Assembly: GCA_016875155.1 (NCBI GenBank)
Contig: VGSD01000179.1
Coordinates: forward strand, 1 to 6,211
Length of the DNA stretch: 6,211 bases
Direction: 5' to 3'
From: Deltaproteobacteria bacterium
GTDB lineage: Bacteria > Desulfobacterota > BSN033 > UBA1163
Positions 1 through 5,158 of this stretch are shown one piece after another. Made by a program: the position numbers and the translations under genes. The notes under the pieces were generated by a model. That model was not told the origin of the DNA. It did no database searches and was given only the letters and a program-made list of their open reading frames with translations. Position 1 is the first letter of the stretch. The number at the start of each line of letters is the position of its first letter.

Positions 1-80
1 ACTGTTTTTACAAAATGGGTTTGTCCAAAGATGACATTGCAACCTTCCGGAATATCGATTCGTTCTGTCTTTAATTCCAT
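1..80 (-). CDS. Adenosine-specific kinase family protein, N-terminal fragment (runs off left edge)
   Basis: Only the first 26 codons are present; the gene continues beyond base 1. The start reads MELKTERIDIPEGCNVIFGQ and continues THFVKT. This resembles the opening of the small adenosine-specific kinase family (PAE2307/DUF355 type), whose members start with a short charged strand, then a 'PE..NVI.GQSHFIKT' stretch. Family members are about 160 residues and are reported to bind or phosphorylate adenosine. The start is well supported: a strong ribosome-binding site AAGGAGG (bases 93-87) lies 6 nt before the ATG at 80-78. The gene lies 97 nt downstream of the YbaK-family gene on the same strand, with a hairpin repeat between them, so co-transcription is possible but attenuated expression is equally possible. 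The assignment rests on a short N-terminal pattern recalled from the family, so it is moderately sure. Confidence 0.68.
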   Translation of the reverse strand, partial: MELKTERIDIPEGCNVIFGQTHFVKT

Positions 81-86
81 ATTAAA

Positions 87-93
87 CCTCCTT
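87..93 (-). promoter_or_regulatory. Ribosome-binding site of the adenosine-specific-kinase-like gene
   Basis: AAGGAGG on the minus strand, 6 nt before the ATG. It is the strongest Shine-Dalgarno of the three leftward genes and fixes the start of the truncated gene. Confidence 0.8.
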
Positions 94-102
94 AATTATT
101 TC

Positions 103-165
103 CCCTCTCCCCTTGGGGGAGAGGGCCAGGTCGTTTCGACTCGCAACCGAGGTGAGGGGTGAGAG
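103..165. repeat. GC-rich hairpin repeat (REP-like) with an internal insertion
   Basis: A perfect 10-bp inverted repeat, CCCTCTCCCC (103-112) and GGGGAGAGGG (116-125) around a 3-nt loop, is followed by GGTGAGGGGTGAGAG (151-165). This is the familiar intergenic repeat in which the hairpin is normally followed almost at once by the GTGAGGGG arm. Here about 22 nt (131-152) separate the two parts, flanked by AGG on both sides. The element sits between the stop of the YbaK-family gene and the ribosome-binding site of the next gene. It could form a stem in the mRNA and affect stability or read-through, but there is no U-run to call it an intrinsic terminator. Confidence 0.7.
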
Positions 166-177
166 TGATTTTCTGAT

Positions 178-657
178 TTATTTTATTGAAACCACCCGCC
201 CTCCTGTCATTTTGAGAAGGTCTGAGGGCGTGAGTTTAAAGACCGCATGCGGGCTACCGGCTGCTGCCCAGATTTCTTGATAGGTTAATAAATCCTCATC
301 GATAAAGATTTCGATCTTCTCAAGATGGCCGATAGGAGGAACCCCACCGATGACAAAACCCGTGTGCTTGCGTACGTAGTCGGCATCTGCCTTACCAAGG
401 GGTTGGGAGATGAATGACTCGATCCTCTTTTCATTCACCCGGTTTGACCCGCTTGCAATGACAAGAATAGGCTGATCGGTCTGTATGGCCCGAAACACGA
501 TGGATTTGGCGATCTGTCCAACAGAACACCCGACTGCTTGAGCCGCCTCTGCAGAGGTTCGGGTTGTGGATTGCAATTCCATCACATCATTTGGCAAACC
601 AAGCGCCTTTAACGCATCCTGAACCTTCTGCACACTTGGACTTAATGCATTGGACAT
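178..657 (-). CDS. YbaK/EbsC-family aminoacyl-tRNA deacylase (trans-editing protein)
   Basis: A complete 159-residue protein of the YbaK / prolyl-tRNA-synthetase-associated editing-domain family. Members hydrolyse mischarged aminoacyl-tRNA, often Cys-, Ala- or other misacylated tRNA(Pro), in the cytoplasm. Supporting motifs are the family's conserved lysine in GQIAKSIVFRA (Lys51), the SGSNRVNEKRI segment (about 70-79), the loop GGVPPIGH (about 104-111) and the C-terminal AAGSPHAVFKLTPSDLLKMTG block. The length matches stand-alone editing proteins. The exact tRNA substrate cannot be read from the sequence; the GGVPPIGH form looks more like the broad EbsC/ProX-type group than E. coli YbaK itself. 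The ATG at 657 has only a weak GGTG ribosome-binding site 5 nt upstream. It starts 24 nt after the MerB-like gene's stop and in the same frame, which suggests co-transcription and possibly translational coupling. Confidence 0.88.
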   Translation of the reverse strand: MSNALSPSVQKVQDALKALGLPNDVMELQSTTRTSAEAAQAVGCSVGQIAKSIVFRAIQTDQPILVIASGSNRVNEKRIESFISQPLGKADADYVRKHTGFVIGGVPPIGHLEKIEIFIDEDLLTYQEIWAAAGSPHAVFKLTPSDLLKMTGGRVVSIK

Positions 658-681
658 ATCTACACCAGCACCCGAAAAGTT

Positions 682-1392
682 TCACGACTTTGGTCGCTTC
701 CAGAAGGGGCCTGTCTTTCCAAGTTCTCCAAGCGTTGCGACCATTTCGCGGGCATATTCTCGACTATGAGATACCCAATCGGGGTCCATGCGTCTGCGAA
801 AGTAACTACCCGAAAAAACTTTTACCAAGTCCGGAAGCGAAAGGATACCTTCGACAGTGGCTGGATCGAACCGTGCCCAATTCCGAATGTGTTCTTCCGA
901 CCGGAAGAGATTCATCGTGCTTCAGGCATAGGGGGCATTTTCAAACCACTTCCAAAAGGGCACTGCCACATAGGCCATCAAACCTTCGGGGTCAGTTCCA
1001 AGAATTTTCCCATCCCGAATCTCCACCCGTATGGGAAGCCCGCAATCGAGACACGGGGTATCGATCTGAACTGTTTTCCCCGGAAAGAGCCAGCAGACTG
1101 CCAGCGACTCGAACCCTCACTGGCCAAACCATTTCTGTTGCCTTTCAATCGTGATTCGATATTGAGTGGGAAGATTGTTGAACGGAGCAAAGGAGGCAAT
1201 GTAATCCGTACTGGGATAGAGCCATCCGGGAATGCCTGGTGTTGTCAAAAGATCGTGAAGGGCTTTTCGGCCCTCTTCTATGGACATTCCCAGACCGGAT
1301 GCGATCTCCGTATAATGAGGCGCCTGTCCAGTTTCTACCATTCTCTTCATGATAAAATGAAACGTCCGATCTAAATCAGTTGGATTAGCCAT
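682..1392 (-). CDS. MerB-family alkylmercury lyase homologue, predicted selenoprotein with two selenocysteines (Sec92, Sec157)
   Basis: One open frame of 236 residues once two in-frame TGA codons (1119-1117 and 924-922) are read as selenocysteine. MerB cleaves carbon-mercury bonds with Cys96, Asp99 and Cys159. The N-terminal part (about 7-75) looks like the helical, winged-helix domain of the family. Around the first TGA the protein reads WFGQ-U-GFE, matching MerB YAWC-ALD, so Sec92 takes the Cys96 place and Glu95 the Asp99 place. PCLDCG (113-118) matches the structural Cys117 region. Around the second TGA it reads NAPYA-U-STMNLFRS, matching MerB QSFC-CHVHFFAS, so Sec157 takes the Cys159 place. 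A C-terminal YFRRRMDPDW block follows and the protein ends after GPFWKRPKS. The ATG at 1392 is preferred over the GTG at 1401 because AGGGGG lies 8 nt before it. There are no frameshifts or other stops. The family call is from recalled motifs; the substrate (organomercurial or other) is unproven. A decayed pseudogene is the alternative, but two unrelated nonsense mutations at just the two catalytic codons is unlikely. Confidence 0.85.
885..924 (-). promoter_or_regulatory. Predicted bacterial SECIS element for the second UGA (Sec157)
   Basis: Directly after TGA 924-922 the mRNA can form a stem: TCTTCC (908-903) pairs perfectly with GGAAGA (898-893) around the loop GGUC (902-899). Below it GAAT (913-910) pairs with ATTC (888-885) across a 1x4 internal loop. 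The loop begins 19 nt after the UGA. In E. coli fdhF the SelB-binding hairpin also carries a GGUC loop, 18 nt after the UGA. Loop sequence, distance and stem all match what SelB needs. Folding was done by eye. Confidence 0.8.
1087..1119 (-). promoter_or_regulatory. Predicted bacterial SECIS element for the first UGA (Sec92)
   Basis: After TGA 1119-1117, GAGTC (1110-1106) pairs with GGCTC (1091-1087), one G-U included. A 3-nt bulge GCT (1105-1103) follows, then GGCA (1102-1099) pairs with TGCT (1095-1092), with loop GTC (1098-1096). The loop starts 18 nt after the UGA, the same distance as in E. coli fdhF, and the apical GCA-loop-TGC also resembles fdhF (GCA-GGUC-UGC). The loop has one G less than the classic GGUC and the stem is less regular than the second element, so support is weaker. 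Confidence 0.62.
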
Positions 1393-1457
1393 GAGGCTCA
1401 CCCCCTGTGAATCGTTTGAATTATTGGTTATGGGTGGATGGTTCTAATTCTTTTTAA

Positions 1458-1486
1458 AATCTATTGAATTTATGAAAAAAAGTCAA
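1458..1486 (-). promoter_or_regulatory. Candidate sigma70-type promoter of the MerB-like / YbaK-family operon
   Basis: On the minus strand TTGACT (1486-1481) is followed after 17 bp by TAGATT (1463-1458), both 4-5/6 matches to consensus, in a very AT-rich stretch. It would start transcription near 1451 and give a leader of roughly 58 nt before the ATG at 1392. I see no clear MerR-type dyad between the two boxes (the spacer is 17 bp, not the long 19-20 bp of mercury-responsive promoters), so mercury regulation is not supported here. Confidence 0.45.
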
Positions 1487-1497
1487 TTTGAAATTAC

Positions 1498-1603
1498 CTA
1501 ATACAAACGCAGAATATAATTTGACATGTAGGGCAAGGCTTTAGCCTTGCCTAAAGCAACCCTGAAGGGTTGCCCTACAAAATATTTAATGCGTTTGTAT
1601 TAG
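1498..1603. repeat. MITE-like inverted-repeat element
   Basis: A 106-bp element bounded by perfect 13-bp terminal inverted repeats, CTAATACAAACGC (1498-1510) and GCGTTTGTATTAG (1591-1603). Inside, GTAGGGCAA (1528-1536) pairs with TTGCCCTAC (1570-1578) and encloses two further perfect hairpins, GGCAAGGCT/AGCCTTGCC (1532-1551) and GCAACCCT/AGGGTTGC (1556-1573). The outer stem and the inner hairpins compete, so the DNA or RNA can fold as a long stem or as a clover-like form. It has no coding capacity, as expected for a non-autonomous mobile repeat. It lies between the tail of comEC and the promoter of the MerB-like operon, where it could also slow read-through from comEC. I see no clear target-site duplication. 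Confidence 0.75.
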
Positions 1604-1622
1604 TTGGGGAGTTATTTGAAGA

Positions 1623-1637
1623 TAGCATGACATGCTA
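1623..1637. repeat. Short perfect palindrome downstream of comEC
   Basis: TAGCATG (1623-1629) and CATGCTA (1631-1637) around a single base. It lies 17 bp beyond the comEC stop. On the comEC strand it is followed by a mixed TC/A-rich stretch and not by a run of T, so it is a poor intrinsic terminator; a protein-binding site is equally possible. Confidence 0.4.
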
Positions 1638-1654
1638 CAGAAAAGATCGAACAT

Positions 1655-4120
1655 TTAAAAAATCTCATCTTTTGCGAATGTTTCCACCTCGATCTTTTCT
1701 CCGTCAGTGATCACGGTGATGGCTCCGTGTTTATCCGTTCTGAATATCTTTACCCTCAATTGTTCATACCTTTTCATGACCTCCGGGTGGGGAAGCCTTG
1801 CGATGTTTCGTTCTCCAACGCTTAAAATCGCATAGTCCGGTTTCACCCTTTGAAGAAAAGCAGGACTGCTGGATGTGGAACTTCCATGATGGGGGATTTT
1901 TAGGAGATGGGCCTTAAGCGAATGGTCTTTTCTCATCATCCGTTCCTCTGCCTCTTTCTCAATATCTCCTGTCAGAAGGAGAGTAATGTTCATAAATGTT
2001 AGTTTCATTACCAGGGACTGGTTGTTGAGGAGGGCTGGATTTTGACGAACTGCATGGCTGACGTTTCCGGCAGGTGGGTTGAGGATAGTGATCTCAACCC
2101 CATTGATTATTTGAGGAGGCGTATTTTCATTCAATAAGAATCGTTCGGTCTTTCTTTTTGCAATAGTTTCTTCTAAGCGGAAAAAGGGTTCGGAATCCGT
2201 ACGAAGTCCACTGCTCCAGAATCGGCCAATGGAGAATCGGGAGGCAATAAAATTTAGACCTTTTAGATGGTCAGGGTCAGGATGGGTCAACACAAGAGTA
2301 TCGATGCTTCGAATCTTCTTCTTCCAGAGAAAAGGCGCAACGACATTCTTTCCGATATCGAAACGGTCCTCGTGGAGACCTCCACCATCGATGAGCATCC
2401 TCTTTCCCTTTGGGAATTCAACCAGGATGGAGTCTCCATGACCCACATCGAGGAAGGTGATACGGAGATTTTTTTGAAAAGCATCCTTCAGGTTCCAGTA
2501 GGCTAAATCAGCACCAAGAAAGATGCAGATCCCAATAAAGAGATATTGGATTGCCTTTCCTTTGCGGAGATGGATGCATAGGAAGAAGAGAAGATAGTAG
2601 AGAATGATTTCAATCGGCGTAGGGGTGGGAATGTAAATGGATGCAAACGGAATGGAGGCAAAGAAAGCAACGACCTTGAGGAGAAGGGTCGCAAAGAATT
2701 GATTCAGTGTGATCAGAAGACTTGCAAAGGGATAGAAGATAAAAGAGAAGAGGGAGGCGATCAGGCTGATGGGGACGATGATAAAGCCCACCCAGGGAAT
2801 GGCAAAGAGGTTGGCTATAAATCCAATGAGAGAGACGCGGTTGAAATGGAGTGCCACAAAAGGCGCGGTTCCCAGGGTTGCGACCGCTGTGACGATGAGA
2901 CAGAGTCTTACATACCTCCAGACCTTCTGCCTCCATGAGGTTTCCGCGGGGATTGGCAAATCCCCTTGTTTTAGGTTCCTGAGGATGGGCGGTACGAGAT
3001 AGAGAATCGAAAGGACGGCTAAAAAGGAGAGTTGAAAGGAGACATCGAAGAGGGAAGGAGGTGATAATAGAAGAATAAGAAGAGCTGCCAGAGCAAGGGT
3101 GTGGAGAAGATGCCTCTCTCTATCGAAGACAATGGAGAGAAAGAAGACGATCACCATGATTGTTGCCCGTATCACGGACATCCCTCCTCCGGCAATGAAA
3201 GTGTAGAGGATCATGCAGGGGATGGTGAGGATCGCCGCCAATTTTCTAACAGAGAACGACAGGAGAAGTATTTCCGAACGCTTCATGACCCAGAGAAACA
3301 AAGAGAAGGAGAGAAAAGCGACAATTCCGAGATGGTCTCCTGAGATGGCCAGCAGATGGGCAATTCCTGAGATGACAAAATCTTCTCTCACTTCCTCCGG
3401 AATGTTTCCCTGCTCTCCCAAGACCAAGGCTTGAAAGAGGGCAGAGGAGGGCATGGTCCCTTCTCTTTGTAAAAAATGGCGGATGTGATCCCGCCAGGCT
3501 TCAATCCTGAGAAGGATGGGGTTTTTAAAACCCTCTCCCACTTTGGCGAACATTTTTTCGTCGGACAGAAATCCAATGGCGTGAATCCTTTCAAAAGCGA
3601 GATATCGTTCGTAGGAGAAGACGCCGGGGTTATGAAATCCATGCGGACGCTGGAGCCGGCAGAGAAAGCGGATCCGGTCTCCTAAACGAAGAGAATCGCT
3701 CTTCCCTTTCATGAAGAGAAGGAGATATCCTTCAACAGGGATGTGATGGTCTTTGGAAATGATCTTGTTAGATTTGATCAGAAATTGGGTTCCGCTTGAA
3801 GTCCGTTGCGGGGAACGGTCAATCGTTCCTTCGAGAAAAACCTGTTCAGGACCAATGAAGCGGGATATATGGGAAGGAGGATGATTCGGATGGAAATAAC
3901 ATTGAATCGAAACGAATCCAAGAACAAGGAAGAAAGCAAGGGTAACCCAGGAGGCCCACTGGACTTTTTTCAGAAGGATCAAGAGAATCCAGAGGACCAG
4001 AAGGAAGAGGAGAAGGAACAGCCCTTGAGAGAGATAGAAGAGAGTGAAATAGCCGCCAAAGAGCCCGACTGCATAGGCGATCAGAATGGGAATAAGAGGC
4101 AGGCGAAGTATCTTTGTCAT
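1655..4120 (-). CDS. comEC: ComEC/Rec2-family DNA internalisation channel with C-terminal metallo-beta-lactamase-like domain
   Basis: An 821-residue inner-membrane protein, full length for the family, which passes single-stranded DNA into the cytoplasm during natural transformation. The N-terminus has several hydrophobic segments (about 5-75), then an OB-like soluble part (about 90-190) ending in NPGVFSYERYLA (164-175). The competence domain follows: ALVLGEQGNIPEEVREDF (231-248), HLLAISGDHLG (255-265), MSVIRAT (314-320), DVSFQLSFLAVL (359-370) and further membrane segments to about 540. The C-terminal metallo-beta-lactamase-like domain has DVGHGDS (558-564), LIDGGG (576-581), THPDPDH (612-618), LLLTGD (714-719), IPHHGS (742-747) and HPE (778-780), so its metal-binding motifs look intact. 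The usual ISGLH is ISGDH here. The ATG at 4120 has no well-spaced ribosome-binding site (GGGGCGGAG abuts it), but no better in-frame start lies upstream. No other competence gene is in view, so transformation ability is not shown. Confidence 0.95.
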   Translation of the reverse strand: MTKILRLPLIPILIAYAVGLFGGYFTLFYLSQGLFLLLFLLVLWILLILLKKVQWASWVTLAFFLVLGFVSIQCYFHPNHPPSHISRFIGPEQVFLEGTIDRSPQRTSSGTQFLIKSNKIISKDHHIPVEGYLLLFMKGKSDSLRLGDRIRFLCRLQRPHGFHNPGVFSYERYLAFERIHAIGFLSDEKMFAKVGEGFKNPILLRIEAWRDHIRHFLQREGTMPSSALFQALVLGEQGNIPEEVREDFVISGIAHLLAISGDHLGIVAFLSFSLFLWVMKRSEILLLSFSVRKLAAILTIPCMILYTFIAGGGMSVIRATIMVIVFFLSIVFDRERHLLHTLALAALLILLLSPPSLFDVSFQLSFLAVLSILYLVPPILRNLKQGDLPIPAETSWRQKVWRYVRLCLIVTAVATLGTAPFVALHFNRVSLIGFIANLFAIPWVGFIIVPISLIASLFSFIFYPFASLLITLNQFFATLLLKVVAFFASIPFASIYIPTPTPIEIILYYLLFFLCIHLRKGKAIQYLFIGICIFLGADLAYWNLKDAFQKNLRITFLDVGHGDSILVEFPKGKRMLIDGGGLHEDRFDIGKNVVAPFLWKKKIRSIDTLVLTHPDPDHLKGLNFIASRFSIGRFWSSGLRTDSEPFFRLEETIAKRKTERFLLNENTPPQIINGVEITILNPPAGNVSHAVRQNPALLNNQSLVMKLTFMNITLLLTGDIEKEAEERMMRKDHSLKAHLLKIPHHGSSTSSSPAFLQRVKPDYAILSVGERNIARLPHPEVMKRYEQLRVKIFRTDKHGAITVITDGEKIEVETFAKDEIF

Positions 4121-4157
4121 CTCCGCCCCAATGGGATCAATTTTTTTAAGATGATTC

Positions 4158-4187
4158 AGGATAATGAATAATAAAGACCGTTGTCAA
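4158..4187 (-). promoter_or_regulatory. Candidate comEC promoter
   Basis: On the minus strand TTGACA (4187-4182) is a perfect -35, followed after 18 bp by TATCCT (4163-4158), a 4/6 match to the -10. Transcription would begin near 4151, about 30 nt before the comEC ATG. Confidence 0.45.
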
Positions 4188-4339
4188 GGAGAAAATGGGA
4201 CCCTAAAATAATCCATTAAAACAGGCAAAAAAATTTGACCCATTCGACAGTGCACCCTCGGATTTAATGTCTCGACTGAACTTGCTGAAATCTCAGATTG
4301 AAGGCAAACCTCGCCCTTTAGAAATGAATGAAAAGTTCC

Positions 4340-4393
4340 GCTCAGGGTCAACCCTGAGCAAGCCAAAGCATTTAGACTAGGGGAGCCGAAGGG
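4340..4393. repeat. REP-like palindrome with tail
   Basis: GCTCAGGGT (4340-4348) and ACCCTGAGC (4351-4359) form a perfect 9-bp stem around two bases. It is followed by AGCCAAAG, a 15-nt spacer and AGCCGAAGGG (4384-4393). This resembles the widespread intergenic repeat family built on CTCAGGG...CCCTGAGC and AGCCGAAGGG. The last part abuts the -35 box of the rpsU promoter. Confidence 0.65.
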
Positions 4394-4421
4394 TTGACAT
4401 TGTTGAAAAAAATCATATAAT
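4394..4421 (+). promoter_or_regulatory. Strong sigma70 promoter of the rpsU operon
   Basis: TTGACA (4394-4399) and TATAAT (4416-4421), both perfect consensus hexamers, separated by 16 bp of AT-rich DNA. The expected start site is near 4428, giving a leader of about 35 nt that carries the AAAGGAGG ribosome-binding site. A promoter of this strength fits a ribosomal protein gene. Confidence 0.85.
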
Positions 4422-4445
4422 TATGAGTCAAAAAAATAAGTTATG

Positions 4446-4453
4446 AAAGGAGG
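4446..4453 (+). promoter_or_regulatory. Ribosome-binding site for rpsU, shared by two nearby ATGs
   Basis: AAAGGAGG is followed by ATG at 4460 (6 nt away, out of frame, giving only a 20-codon frame) and by the true rpsU ATG at 4464 (10 nt away). The conserved bS21 N-terminus MPGIR decides for 4464. Confidence 0.75.
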
Positions 4454-4463
4454 TTGAAGATGG

Positions 4464-4673
4464 ATGCCTGGCATTCGGATAAAAGAGAACGAATCCTTCG
4501 AAAACGCACTCAGGCGGTTTAAGAAACAGGTTGAAAAGACCGGGATATTATCTGAAGTTCGGAAACGAGAACATTTTGAAAAACCGAGCATCAAGCGAAA
4601 GAAAAAAGCCCTGGCCGCAAAAAAGAGAGCCATGAAGAGGATGCGGAAGTTCGTGGATAGAGGACAGAGATGA
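4464..4673 (+). CDS. rpsU: 30S ribosomal protein bS21
   Basis: A complete 69-residue, strongly basic bS21, which sits on the small-subunit platform near the anti-Shine-Dalgarno and helps initiation. The sequence carries the full family pattern: [20 protein letters not shown] at the start, then [20 protein letters not shown] and the lysine/arginine-rich tail [19 protein letters not shown]. Length is normal for the family. It follows a consensus promoter and a strong ribosome-binding site, and its TGA overlaps the ATG of yqeY (ATGA), so the two are likely translationally coupled. The rpsU-yqeY pairing is common in bacteria. Its use of TGA as a stop shows UGA is not generally reassigned in this genome. 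Confidence 0.97.
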   Translation: MPGIRIKENESFENALRRFKKQVEKTGILSEVRKREHFEKPSIKRKKKALAAKKRAMKRMRKFVDRGQR

Positions 4674-5116
4674 ACCTGGAAGAAAAACTCGTGGAAGAGA
4701 TGAAACAGGCGATGAAGGCCAACGATAAGATCCGGCTGTCCACCATCCGGATGATCCGTTCGTCTTCAAAAAACAAAGAGTTCGAGTTGAGAAGAAAGTT
4801 GGAGGATGAGGATATCATCAAGGTCATTCAGGGGATGGTGAGAAAAGGCGAGGAATCCGTTGAGCAGTTTCAGGCTGGAGGACGAAACGATTTAGTGGAC
4901 AAGGAGAAGGCAGAGATCGAGATTCTGAAATCCTTTTTACCTCAACCCCTCAGCCAGGAAGAGATGATCAAGATCATTGATGAAACGATTCAAGAGACCC
5001 AGTCCTCGTCCTTAAAGGATTTAGGAAAGGTCATGAAGGTAGTTATGCCCCGCTTGGGAGGGAAAGCCGATGGTAAGGTGATCAATCAACTGGTCAAGGA
5101 AAGGCTTTCCCCCTGA
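4670..5116 (+). CDS. yqeY: GatB/YqeY domain-containing protein
   Basis: A complete 148-residue stand-alone YqeY protein. The fold is related to the C-terminal tRNA-binding part of GatB, the amidotransferase subunit that corrects Glu-tRNA(Gln)/Asp-tRNA(Asn); the role of free YqeY proteins is not settled, but tRNA binding is often proposed. The family pattern is clear: helical start [32 protein letters not shown], the central [22 protein letters not shown] (about 74-95) and the closing [20 protein letters not shown] then NQLVKERL. It overlaps rpsU by 4 bases (ATGA) and ends with TGA, 42 nt before mutS2, so it lies in the rpsU operon. The start has only a weak internal ribosome-binding site, which fits coupling to rpsU. 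Confidence 0.95.
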   Translation: MNLEEKLVEEMKQAMKANDKIRLSTIRMIRSSSKNKEFELRRKLEDEDIIKVIQGMVRKGEESVEQFQAGGRNDLVDKEKAEIEILKSFLPQPLSQEEMIKIIDETIQETQSSSLKDLGKVMKVVMPRLGGKADGKVINQLVKERLSP

Positions 5117-5158
5117 GTTTCCCCTCGTCAATAGAGTTGTTTCCCTTTTTTTTGTTTT

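Larger units (their letters stand above)
4121..4463. other. Divergent intergenic region between comEC and rpsU
   Basis: The only gene-free stretch over 300 bases. It contains, left to right, a candidate comEC promoter (minus strand, 4158-4187), about 150 bp (4188-4339) in which I see no gene, RNA or clear repeat, a REP-like palindrome (4340-4359) with a tail to about 4393, and the rpsU promoter and leader. An open frame on the minus strand within 4184-4366 begins inside the palindrome and has no recognisable features, so I do not call it. Confidence 0.7.

Noticed and set aside
564..1374. Two long open frames on the plus strand (564-1154 and 766-1374) that overlap the MerB-like gene.
   Set aside because: Their translations have no recognisable family pattern and lack ribosome-binding sites; they are antisense shadows of the minus-strand gene, which has clear MerB motifs on the other strand. 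An automatic caller may prefer them because TGAs break the real gene.
682..1392. MerB-like gene as a frameshifted pseudogene in three pieces.
   Set aside because: All pieces are in one and the same frame (spacing from 1392 is a multiple of three at both TGAs), so there is no frameshift; the only disruptions are TGAs at the catalytic cysteine positions with hairpins behind them.
2229..4171. Several plus-strand open frames of 60-121 codons within comEC.
   Set aside because: Low-complexity, charged antisense translations of a membrane-protein gene; no motifs, no ribosome-binding sites.
5098..5110. Short palindrome GGAAAGGCTTTCC at the end of yqeY as a terminator.
   Set aside because: Only a 5-bp stem inside the coding region; the T-run is more than 30 nt away, so not an intrinsic terminator.
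4464..5116. UGA reassigned to Trp or Gly across the genome.
   Set aside because: rpsU and yqeY end in TGA exactly at the expected protein ends and Trp is encoded by TGG, so UGA works as a normal stop in this genome.
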